Under the pieces are notes generated by a model. That model saw only the letters and a program-made list of their open reading frames with translations. It made no database searches and had not been told where the DNA came from. Position numbers and translations under genes: made by a program. From Turbatrix aceti (lineage: Eukaryota > Nematoda > Chromadorea > Rhabditida > Panagrolaimidae), in contig OZ017766.1 in assembly GCA_963969345.1 (NCBI GenBank), positions 10,292,001-10,356,000 of the forward strand: a stretch of 64,000 bases of DNA, written 5' to 3'. Positions 21,085-32,117 of this stretch are shown here, piece by piece. Within the stretch, counting starts at the first letter, position 1, and each line of letters starts with the position of its first letter.

Positions 21085-21350
21085 TTTTTCGCTATTTTGT
21101 TAACTTACTTTTTACGAGTAACATTTTTTGTGCCTATTTTGTTACTTTAGGTGCGCTGAATAACATTCGAATTTCGCTATTTTATTACTTCTGTTTTGGA
21201 AGTAACATTTTTGAACGTTATTTTGTTACTTCGGATTTTGCGAGTAACAACTTTTGTTACTGTTTTGTTACGTTTGGTGCGCCGAATAACATTCAAAAGT
21301 TGCTGTTTTATTACTTTTGTTTTTTTTGAGTAACGATATTTTTTGTTACT
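21085..21350 (-). repeat. Hairpin-unit array 6, duplication copy 1
   Basis: Reverse orientation units; the duplicate counterpart is at 24830-25125. Confidence 0.8.
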
Positions 21351-21858
21351 TCCAAGCAGTTTTTTTTTGTATTTGAATTATCTTGGGTGGCTAAATTCCT
21401 TCATTTTTGTATTTTTCTGGCCAAATATTTTTCTTGAGCTTAACAAAAGATTGCGAAAAAAATTTTTTTTGGTCATTTTTCTGCACTTCTAAACCAACTT
21501 CCTATCCATCTCAATTTTTGTTGCCTGAAAAAAAAGTCGTGGAAATGCAAGCATGCCACACTGCTACTTCCTGTTAAAAAGATTAAAAAAATGCACTTCG
21601 AATGAAAATGAATTCCCGCTAGTCAGGCAAGAAGGAGGGGGAATGATCTCTGGTGGAGTACAGGTGTGTGCAGGTGTGCACAGGTGGTGAAAGATTGGTC
21701 AAGCGAGCGTTAAATATGCAAGCTGGGAAATTTTTTTTGCTTCCGATAAAAAAATAAATAAATTTTAAAGGTACAAAAATCAACAGAACATGAAAAATCA
21801 CAACCACCATTACTGTAAGATTTTTTGGACAACACAGTTTTTTTGGGGACTTTCCTAC

Positions 21859-22038
21859 CTTGTCGACACTGGACCACGCGGATGAGATGCCATTGGGCCG
21901 TAGAAGGCCCGTATGATCGCTGGCCATGTTGAAGCCTTCGTGCACGACGACGACGCGTGGCGACGAAGACGCGTCGTCGGATTTGGTAATCTCGACTCTC
22001 GACTGCAGGATTGGTGCCGAAATTGACCTACCAGAGGT
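21859..22038 (-). CDS. Candidate coding exon in duplication copy 1, unrecognised protein
   Basis: The minus strand has acceptor ATCTAG at 22039, 60 open codons and donor GTAGGAAAG at 21858. The exon is 180 nt, symmetric in phase 0. The peptide contains SAPILQSRVEITKSDDASS, PRVVVVHEGFNMASDHTG and LLRPNGISSAWSSVDK. Composition is balanced and codon-like, unlike the homopolymer-rich surroundings. I do not recognise the family. It could be an internal exon of a gene with large introns, or a first exon from the internal methionine (FNMASDH). Partner exons were not found in the window. Confidence 0.45.
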
Positions 22039-23643
22039 CTAGATTTTTTTTGTAAAAAAATTTAGGACAATTAGAAATTTTTTTGGATTCCGAAAAAAAT
22101 TGGGTTTTCAATCAAAAATGTTCCTAATTTTCATAAACATCAATAAAAAATTTTGAACGATAAAAAATTTTTTTTTTTCGTTTTGAGACCGGAGATCAAA
22201 GGAGGGAGACAGGAGAGGACGTCAAGCACACACACTCTGGACGACGGACGTTTGCGGACAGCAACTAACTTTTCCACATGCTTTTCTCGTCTCGTCTTCT
22301 TCACAAATTTTTTTGCTCGATGCCCTGAAAATTTTTTTTTGACATGGAATAAGAGAGGCCACGCCTTTTTTTCTCGCGGTCGCGGTCGTGGTCTTTGGCG
22401 AGAAGGAATTGCCAGGTCAAGCAGGGCACAGGCACAGGCGACGGTGGTGGTGGCACCACCGGAGAAGGCAACTGTGAAAAAAAAACAATGGATGGAGGGG
22501 AACTTGAGCGGAGAACATGTGTGAGTGCGGTACAGGCAGAAAAGGTTGCAGGAGAGGAGCGACAGGAGCATCCAATTTGAAAACATGGGGGGAGGAGGAT
22601 TTTTCATCACGTGTGCAAAAAAAAAAAAGAAAAGAGAAATAATTTGTACTTTTTTTTTTGCAAATCGTCTCCTTTGCTGTCTGACAGAAGTTTGATGGAT
22701 GTTGACCGGATTAGGACAAAAAATGCATAAAAAACAAATAAAAAAAAAGTTTGAAAGATTAAAATTTTTTTTTGAAAAAAAATGTCAAAAAATAGTGAAA
22801 AAATGTCAAAAATTACAGATTTAAAATAAAAAAGTGACATTTTTTAATGCCAAAACCGAAATTTTTTTTTAAATATTTTAAAAGTAATAAAAAATTTTGA
22901 AATAAAAGAAATTTTCAAGAAATTTTTTTTTTTGATTTTTTTTGTAAAAAAAGTGCGACCAAAAAATTCCAACCCCAAAAAATGGAAAAAACAGGCGACA
23001 GGTAGTAGCTCCCAGAAAGTTGGTGACTGTTGAAAAAAAAATGAAGGTGACTGCTGTCACTCACGTTGTTTGGCAACAAGAATAGACCATTGGTGTTTGG
23101 GGCGACAAAACGGACACAAAAAAAGAAGAAAGAAGAAAAATGAAAAATAAAAGCAGAACCAAAAATGGTGATGAATAATGGAAGTTTTGTCACACTGTTG
23201 GGAGTCCTGTCTTTTTTGACCGGTCCTCGGTTGTACATAGCATGAAAACAGAGCACACTTTGCTATGGGGGCACGCACAAAAAGACCCCTGTGGCGATGC
23301 AAGTTGGGGGCTTCTTCCTGGTGATTTGACGAAAAAAATTGGATATTGGGGAAGCAAACGGGAAAAAAATGTTGCAAATTTTTTTTTGATAAGAAAAAAT
23401 ACAAATTTACCGTAAAATTACGGTAAAAACATTGAATAACGAAAACATAAAAAAATTACGGTAAAAACTAAATTACGCCGAATTAAAAAAAAGTTTAGGT
23501 AAAAAAATTAAATTAGGGAAGATAAAAAAGAGCAATCTTTTTTCTAATTAAAAAATTGTAATTTTTTATTACGATAAATAGAAAAATTCATAACGCAGAA
23601 AACAGATTTGCGGAGGTGATAGTCCTTATTTTTGTGTTCAAAC

Positions 23644-23667
23644 GCGTTTGGATGGTTATCCAAACGC
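23644..23667. other. Perfect 10-bp hairpin conserved in both duplication copies
   Basis: GCGTTTGGAT, a 4-base loop, then ATCCAAACGC. The second copy, near 27418, keeps the hairpin with one stem change and one loop change. Function is unknown; it may be regulatory or incidental. Confidence 0.4.
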
Positions 23668-24829
23668 AAATCTAAATATGTATCATTACTTACTATTTTA
23701 GTCCCCCACCCCCTTAAAAAAGTAACAGATTCTAAAAATAAAAAAAAAATCTGATAAATTTTTTTATATACTGCAAAAATGGTGAATGAATTTTTTTTCA
23801 TTAGAATTAATTTATTTGTTTGTACATAGGAACAAAAAAGGGTGTTGCCTGCAGGATGCGTCCACCCACCCATGTTTTTCTAACGAATCCCAGGAGATTT
23901 TTATTGTTCAGCAAAACTTCCTTATCTAGGACTAATTTTTGTCACGGGTAAGAAGAAAAGTATGTTTTTTTGTTTGTTTATGACGTAGGCAAGAAAAAAA
24001 TAAAAGGTGAAGAATTTTCGTTTTGAGACCCAAAATTTACAAAAAAAAATTAATTTAGGAATTTTCAACAAGTTTTCGTAAAATGTTTTTCTTCTTTGTT
24101 ATTTACATAAAAATTTTCGTGTCGGGACCCAGAAACCAATAGTTTTTTTTGTGGAAAAAACATTTTTTATGCCGAACTTTACCAGAAAAACCAACTTTGT
24201 TTTTTTCCAATAATAAATTTTCGTTTTCCATTATAAGAAATAGTCGTGTCCATAAAAACAAACGCCTACACCAACTGCTGGTACAAGCAATATTTTTTTT
24301 CGTATAACAAAAACAAGCCTGAGAAGCAACAACGCAGGCAATGGAATATGTAACCGGCGTGCGACCTTATCAACATGCCGTTCACATCTATTCATCTCCT
24401 CGATGGCACGGAAAAGGGGACAAAACCAGTGTTTGCAAAGGTCACGTTTTCATTTGCTGCCACGCATTCATTTAAATATGTACAATGTTGGGGTATTGTT
24501 GGGGATTGGGTGCAGGCGGAGGGTTGAAAGGATGAAAGGTTGAATGATATCGACTTCTGCGATTAGCAAGATTTCCATGAAGTCAAAATATAAATAGAAA
24601 CAACATGCATCGTAAAAGGTCATGGGAAAGTGTACAGAACTTGCTAGAATTTGCATGCACAGGTGTCGTCAGGTGAGAAAGGTAGATGAATAACGGGGTT
24701 ACGGTATCAGAGTTGGATATGCCGTAAATTTTTTTTTGACAAAGATGTTTTTTTAACAATATTCAGATTTATTTTTGCAAAAAAAAAAACGAAAACATAA
24801 AGTTCTCACTTTTTTGAAATAACATTTTT

Positions 24830-25125
24830 TTTTCGCTAAAAAATGTTATTTCAAAAAGAGGCTATTGTGTTACTTTACTTTTTCAGAGTAACACTTTTTT
24901 TGCTTATTTTGTTACTTTGGTGCGCTGAATAACATTCGAATTTCGCTATTTTATTACTTCTGTTTTTGGAAGTAACATTTTTTGTCGTTATTTTGTTACT
25001 TCGGATTTTGCGAATAACAACTTTTGTCACTGTTTTGTTACGTTTGGTGCGCCGAATAACATTCGAATTTTGCTGTTTTATTACACTTTTGTTTTTTTGA
25101 GTAACGATATTTTTTGTTACTTCCA
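24830..25125 (-). repeat. Hairpin-unit array 7, duplication copy 2
   Basis: Reverse orientation counterpart of array 6, with an extra partial unit at its left end. Confidence 0.8.
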
Positions 25126-25629
25126 AGCAGTTTTTTTTTGTATTTGAAATATCTTGGGTGGCTAAATTCCTTCATTTTTGTATTTTTCTGGCCAAATAAT
25201 TTTCTTGAGCTTAACAAAAGATTGCGAAAAAAATTTTTTTGGTCATTTTTTTTGCACTTCTAAACCAACTTCCTATCCATCTCAATTTTTGTTGCCTGAA
25301 AAAAAAGTCGTGGAAATGCAAGCATGCCACACTGCTACTTCCTGTTAAAAAGATTAAAAAAATGCACTTCGAATGAGAATGAATTCCCGCTAGTCAGGCA
25401 AGAAGGAGGGGGAATGATCTCTGGTGGAGTACAGGTGTGTGCAGGTGTGCACAGGTGGTGAAAGATTGGTCAAGCGAGCGTTAAATATGCAAGCTGGGAA
25501 ATTTTTTTTGCTTCCGATAAAAAAATAAATAAATTTTAAAGGTACAAAAATCAACAAAACATGAAAAATCACAACCACCATTATTGTAAGACTTTTTGCA
25601 CAACACAGTTTTTTTGGGGATTTTCCTAC

Positions 25630-25809
25630 CTTGTCGACACTGGACCACGCGGATGAGATGCCATTGGGCCGTAGAAGGCCCGTATGATCGCTGGCCATGT
25701 TGAAGCCTTCGTGCACGACGACGACGCGTGGCGACGAAGACGCGTCGTCGGATTTGGTAATCTCGACTCTCGACTGCAGGGTTGGTGCCGAAATTGACCT
25801 ACCAGAGGT
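25630..25809 (-). CDS. Candidate coding exon in duplication copy 2, unrecognised protein
   Basis: This is a second copy of the 180-nt exon-like segment at 21859-22038, with the same acceptor, donor and frame. I see one difference across the exon: ACC for ATC, so APTLQSRVEI instead of APILQSRVEI. The surrounding intron-like sequence differs by several indels and substitutions. If real, the two copies could be alternative or successive exons of one transcript. Confidence 0.45.
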
Positions 25810-28496
25810 CTAGATTTTTTTTGTAAAAAAAATTTAGGACAATTCAAAATTTTTTTGGATTCCGAAAAAAATTGGGTTTTCAATCAAAAATGTTCCTAAT
25901 TTTCATAAACATCAATAAAAAATTTTGAACGATAAAAAATTTTTTTTTTTCGTTTTGAGACCGGAGATCAAAGGAGGGAGACAGGAGAGGACGTCAAGCA
26001 CACACACTCTGGACGACGGACGTTTGCGGACAGCAACTAACTTTTCCACATGCTTTTCTCGTCTCGTCTTCTTCACAAATTTTTTTTTGCTCGATGCCCT
26101 GAAAATTTTTTTTTTGACATGGAATAAGAGAGGCCACGCCTTTTTTTCTCGCGGTCGTGGTCGTGGTCTTTGGCGAGAAGGAATTGCCAGGTCAAGCAGG
26201 ACACAGGCACAGGCGCCGGTGGTGGTGGCACCACCGGAGAAGGCAACTGTGAAAAAAAAAAAACAATGGATGGAGGGGAACTTGAGCGGAGAACATGTGT
26301 GAGTGCGGTACAGGCAGAAAAGGTTGCAGGAGAGGAGCGACAGGAGCATCCAATTTGAAAACATGGAGGGAGGAGGATTTTTCATCACGTGTGCAAAAAA
26401 AAAAAGAGAGAAATAATTTGTACTTTTTTTTTGCAAATCGTCTCCTTTGCTGTCTGACAGAAGTTTGATGGATGTTAACTGGATTAGGACAAAAAATGCA
26501 TAAAAAACAAATGAAAAAAAAGTTTGAAAGATTAATTTTTTTTGAAAAAAATGTAACAAAGATGACAAAAAATGTCAAAAATTACAGATTTAAAATAAAA
26601 AAGGGACACATTTTAATGCCAAAACCGAAAATTTTTTCTTTAATTTTTTAAACGTAATAAAAAATTTTGAAATAAAAAAATTAAAAAAAAATTTTTTTTT
26701 TGATTTTTTTTTGGAAAAAAAAGTGCGACCAAAAAATTCCAACTACAAAAAATGCAAAAACAGGCGACAGGTACGTAGCTTCCAGAAAGTTGGTGACTGT
26801 TGAAAAAAAATTGAAGGTGACTGCTGCCACTCACGTTGTTTGGCAACCAATTGGTGTTTGGGGCGACAAAACGGACACAAAAAAAGAAGAAAGAAGAAAA
26901 ATGAAAAATAAAAGCAGAACCAAAAATGGTGATGAATAATGGAAGTTTTGTCACACTGTTGGGAGTCCTGTCTTTTTTGACCGGACCCTAGTCACCGGTC
27001 TGGTCCGCGGTTGTAGCATGAAAACAGAGCACACTTTGCTATGGGGGCATGCACAAAAAGACCCCTGTGGCGATGCAAGTTGGGGCAAGTTGGAGGCTTC
27101 TTCCCGGTGATTTGAGAAAAAATGGATATTGGGGATGGAAACGGGAAAAAAACGTCGCAAAATTTTTTTGAAAAAAATATACAAATTTGCAGTAAAATTA
27201 TGGAAAAAATATTGAAACACAAAATACGAAGAATTAAAAAAAGTTAGGGTAAAAAAATTAAATTACGCAAAATAAAAAAAAATGTAATTTTTTTTTGTAA
27301 TAAAAAAATTTTTATTGTAATTTTTGGTAATTTTTTATTACGGTAAATAAAAAAATCATAACGCACAAAACAGTCTTGCGGAGGTAAAAGTCCTATTTTT
27401 GTGTTGAAACGCGTTTGGATAGTTATCCAAACACAAATCTATGTATCATGGCAATTACAATACTTACTATTTTAGTCCCCCCCCCCTTAAAAAAAGTAAC
27501 AGATTCTAAAAATAAAAAAAAATCTGATAAATTTTTTATCTACGGCAAAAATGGTAGATGAGTTTTTTTCATTAGAATTAATTTATTTGTTTGTACATAG
27601 GAACAAAAAAGGGTGTTGCCTGCAGGATGCGTCCACCCACCCATGTTTGTCTAACGAATCCCAGGAGATTTTTATTGTTCAGCAAAAAACTTCCTTATCT
27701 CGGACTAATTTTTGTCATGGGTAAGAAGAAAAGTAGGTTTTTTTTGCTTGTTTATGACGTAAGCAAGAAAAAAAAATAAAAGGTGAAGAATTTTCGTTTT
27801 GAGACCCAAAATTTACAAAAAAAAATTAATTTAGGAATTTTCAACAAGTTTTCGTAAAATGTTTTTCTTCTTTGTTATTTACATAAAAATTTTCGTGTCG
27901 GGACCCAGAAACCAATAGTTTTTTTTGTGGAAAAAACATTTTTTATGCCGAACTTTACCAGAAAAACCAACTTTGTTTTTTTCCAATAATAAATTTTCGT
28001 TTTCCATTATAAGAAATAGTCGTGTCCATAAAAACAAACGCCTACACCAACTGCTGGTACAAGCAATATTTTTTTTCGTATAACAAAAACAAGCCTGAGA
28101 AGCAACCACGCAGGCAATGGAATAACCGGCGTGCGACCTTATCAACATGCCGTTCACATCTATTCATCTCCTCGATGGCACGGGAAAGGGGACAAAACCC
28201 GTGTTTGCATAGGTCACGTTTTCATTTGCTGCCACGCATTCATTTAAATATGTACAATGTTGGGGTATTGTTGGGGATTGGGTGCAGGCGGAGGGTTGAA
28301 AGGATGAAAGGTTGAATGATATCGACTTCTGCGATTAGCAAGATTTCCATGAAGTCAAAATATAAATAGAAACAACATGCAGCGTAAAAGGGCATGGGAA
28401 AGTGGACAGAACTTGCTATTATAGAATTTGCATGTACCTGCAGGTGTCGTCAGGTGAGAAAGGTAGATGAATAACGGGGTTACGGTATCAGAGTTG

Positions 28497-28696
28497 NNNN
28501 NNNNNNNNNNNNNNNNNNNNNNNNNNNNNNNNNNNNNNNNNNNNNNNNNNNNNNNNNNNNNNNNNNNNNNNNNNNNNNNNNNNNNNNNNNNNNNNNNNNN
28601 NNNNNNNNNNNNNNNNNNNNNNNNNNNNNNNNNNNNNNNNNNNNNNNNNNNNNNNNNNNNNNNNNNNNNNNNNNNNNNNNNNNNNNNNNNNNNNNN
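28497..28696. other. Assembly gap, 200 N
   Basis: Exactly 200 unknown bases, a size often used as a placeholder. It starts where duplication copy 2 would end, so additional repeat copies may have been collapsed or left out. Confidence 0.99.
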
Positions 28697-31600
28697 AATG
28701 TCGTAAAAATTTTTTTTTTCAATGTTGTTTTTTTACGATAGAAAAAAATGTACCGTTTTCAATTGTTACAAAAAGTGTAACGTTTTGTAGATGCACAGTT
28801 TTTTAATCAAACAATTATAATTTTTATTCAGAAAAAAAAAATTTTGGGTTGAAAAAATGTTTTTTTAATTTAAAAACTCTAAAAAGATGAAAATGACGAA
28901 AAAAATGATGTCAGTACGGATTTCTTAACATTTAATAATATTTTTTTTCTGTTCATTAAATGTTTAGGATAATCTGGAAATTTTGTGATGTCACTGGTTT
29001 ACAGGATAAAAAAATACGATTTTTTTTGTTCAATTTTTGTATGTTTACAAAAAAATCAGACATTTGGTCTAAAAAAATGTTTTTTCGAAAAAAAGGATTT
29101 TTTTATGTATAATATGTATTAATTTCCGATTTTGTTGTGCAAAAAACCATTCAAAAGTGGAATTTGGATTCGAAAACCTAAAGAATATTTTTAAAGAAAA
29201 AAATTGCTGCCTTCTAAAAAAAAATTTTTGAACTCATTTTTGTTCGATTTTTGAATGTTTACAAAAAAATCAGACATTTGGTTTGAAAAAGTATGTACAT
29301 AAATATTTTTTGTTCCTCGTTCATTGGTTTGGTCTGGGAGGGGTCCCGACCGCGACCGGCATCAGACCAGCAAAGGAGTGATTTTTGAACGCTCGCATCA
29401 AAGAGGCCAGGTTCCCTTGCTCGTCGGGCAAGGTCTTCGGCTAGCCGGCCGACCGACGATGAGGAGACGAGACGAGACAACGCGTAATAAGTTTACAAGA
29501 AGTGCGAATGGCAAGAAACACAGGACAGCGGAAGAAGAAGGATTATGACAATAAGCAAGCCTGACATGACACCAATAACACTTTTTTTTTTCTCTCACTT
29601 GCTTGCTGGCTTTTTTTTTCCGAGACAGGACATCTCGGAGAATGTTGTCAACGGCACACCGAAGCGACAAAAAAATATTATACATGAAGAAAAAAAAAAT
29701 GTCAGATGTACATAACATTCTTTGCTCTTTCTATCTTTTTTTTTCTCTTTTGCTCGACTGACTGAGCTTTCTTTTTTTTATGGGAAGCAGCTGGGGCATC
29801 ATCCATCCCCCTGTCTGCTCGGTTGACATTACAGCAAGTTCAGAAAAAAAAATGAAACACTTTTTTGTTTTCAAAATTGAAATTGTAAAAGGGGAACACA
29901 GGTTTTTTTCTGGGAATTTAGAATTTTTAATGAAGAAACAAAAAAATAATTTGTGCAGGAAAAAAAGTGCAAGCGATTAAAAAAAGTTTTAGAATTTGAT
30001 CACGGCTAGATTTTTGAACACAAAAAATCTCAAATTTGTTTTTGATTTTAATACAATTTATTTTTGACATTTTTTAGTGTTCTTTTCTGACAATTTTTTT
30101 CGACAAAAATGTTCTACAGAAAAAAATGCTAATTATGAAATCTTGAAAAAAAAATTTTTTGAAAAAAAAAAGATAGTATCAGATTTTTTGTGCGAAAAAC
30201 GATCCAAAAGTGCAAGTTGGGTTCCAAAATTAAAAAAAATGTTTTGAATCAAAAAAAAAATTGGTCCAGCGAATTTTTTAAATTTGTTTTGTTAATATTT
30301 TTTTTACAAAAATCCCAAAAAATTGGGTACAATTTTACTAGATTTACTAAAAAAACATCAAAATTTTTTTTTGTTAAAAAACATTTTTTTTACACAAAAC
30401 GTCACTGCACTTGGCAAACCAATTTTTTTGACAACTAAAATGAATTTTACATGAAAGTACCCCAAAAAGCACGAATAGAATCTCAAATTTCAAGTCAACC
30501 CGTTTTTTATTGTTTTTTGAATTGAACAAAAAAATGTTGACCGCTTCGAGACCATTTCCATGCAACCTGAAGGCAGCAAACCACCTTTAGACGATCATGG
30601 GGCAACGCAGGGCAGGGCAGGGCACGAGGGGCAAACAAAGACAAAGTCCCGACACTCCCGAACTCTGCATCTGCCAGGAGTCGGTCATTTAACACCACAA
30701 AACCCTCACTTGACTGAGTAAACTTGGTTTTTTTTTGACTGTTCAAAGTTATCCTAGTTTTTAATTACACCACAGGTCAGTGTGTGCCCTAGAATGGGGT
30801 ATTGACTTTCTCTGCCCAAGTCCCAGGGCCCGAGGCCGAAGGCAAAGACCAAAAAACACCAGAGAAAAAAAAAAGAAAATTGGACACTCCCGGAAATTTG
30901 TAGGATAATATTTTTTTTCGTATTTTTTTGTTGAAAAATGAGGAGAGACAGAAGTCAGTCTGGGATCATCAGACACGTGACCCTGAAAATAAAAGAAATA
31001 AAAGTACAAAGTTTGGATGGGCAAGAATTGGGCAGACTTTATGGGTGCTTACATAAAAAAATTATAATTTTTTAAAACAAAAAAGTGTCAAATGTTATTT
31101 TTTGTGAAAAAAAATTTTTAACTGAAATTTGGCTTTTTGAAAAAAAATATTTTGTTAAAGAAATTTTAGGAAACGTTGTGTGAAAATTTTTTGTCCGCAA
31201 AAAAACATTTTGTTTAAAAACACATCCTAAAATATTTTTTTTCAATAAAATTCAAAAAAGGATTAAAAAAAACTTTAAAAACGTTTTTTTAAATGAAATT
31301 TAAAAAAAAATTAAAAAATGGTTTTTTTAAATTTCAAAAAAACGCGTAACTTTTTTTTTGAAAAAATCAGAAAAAATCGTTTGAAATTTTTTTTAACATG
31401 TCAAAAATCGCAATTTTTTTCAATTTTTTGAGTTCAAAGAAACAAAAAAAACGTTTTTTTCCGCCGCAGCAAAACTTATTATTTGAACTAAAGAACAGCT
31501 TGCAGACGACAAAAGACAACAAAAGTATTATCCATTCACTCACATCATTACAGGTTACAGATTATGTTCAAGTACCAGAGCACCATCAACTTGACCTCTC

Positions 31601-31808
31601 GCCAAGTGTTGCGCGATCACTCTTTTTTTTCCTGAACTATTCCAAGATCGTTGACGCTTGCAAAAAAAATTGACGTAAACGTAAACGATATCGTATTATA
31701 CTATCATATTTTTGGACCTGGATCCTCGCGCAGAGGAGAAAGACAAAGACCGGAAAAATAAACAAGGGGGTTTTTTTTCTGACTGGCCCGGAGACAGGAG
31801 ATGGGAGG
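28697..31808. other. Gene-poor AT-rich spacer
   Basis: No supported gene is visible. There are long runs of A and T, with a few less AT-rich islands at about 29340-29560, 30530-30700 and 30770-30850. None of these shows a convincing exon. Confidence 0.45.
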
Positions 31809-32117
31809 TGTCGTGGCTAGCGCCCTAGCCGCGATACGATGTCGTGGCTAACGCCACGATAAGATCGGCGCGCGGCCCAGCGACGCCGGGAAAGTGGGGG
31901 CGCCGACGGCTTGTCGGCCCCCCGAGACACTTCCGTTCCCCCCACGGAGGGGGGGGACGAGGCGGCGATCGCGACGATCGTCGGCTCGGCTATATATTGT
32001 TGCAGACTAGCTTCTTTCGTATCTTTTTCCAATTTTTCTGTTCACGGTGATTGTTAACGTTTTGAATAAACCAACTTCGCGTAATTCGACGAGCATTCTG
32101 CCCAACTCCGGATGACA
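31809..32117 (+). repeat. 5-prime LTR
   Basis: It begins TGTCGTGGCTAGCG and ends CCGGATGACA. It contains GGCTATATATTG, a probable TATA box, at about 31985-31996, and AATAAA at about 32064. TGGTGCTACC follows directly; its position and leading TGG fit a primer-binding site matching a tRNA 3-prime CCA end, but the tRNA was not identified. Confidence 0.94.

Larger units (their letters stand above)
21014..24715. repeat. Tandem 3.7-kb duplication, copy 1
   Basis: The stretch from about 21014 (ATTCAGATTT) to 24715 (ATCAGAGTTG) is repeated at about 24757-28496 with small indels: the offset grows from about 3742 to about 3781. Both copies hold a reverse hairpin array, the 180-nt exon-like segment, a C- and G-rich block near 22200-22560 and a conserved hairpin near 23650. 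The similarity stays high throughout, so the duplication looks recent. Confidence 0.85.
24757..28496. repeat. Tandem 3.7-kb duplication, copy 2, ending at the assembly gap
   Basis: This is a second copy of 21014-24715, running into the run of N at exactly the point where copy 1 ends (ATCAGAGTTG). Differences are mainly lengths of A and T runs, small indels and scattered substitutions. Confidence 0.85.

Noticed and set aside
22140..22610. Open frames in the duplicated block, both strands, about 120-220 codons
   Set aside because: Low-complexity translations interrupted differently in the two copies by changes in A and T run lengths, unlike the conserved 180-nt segment.
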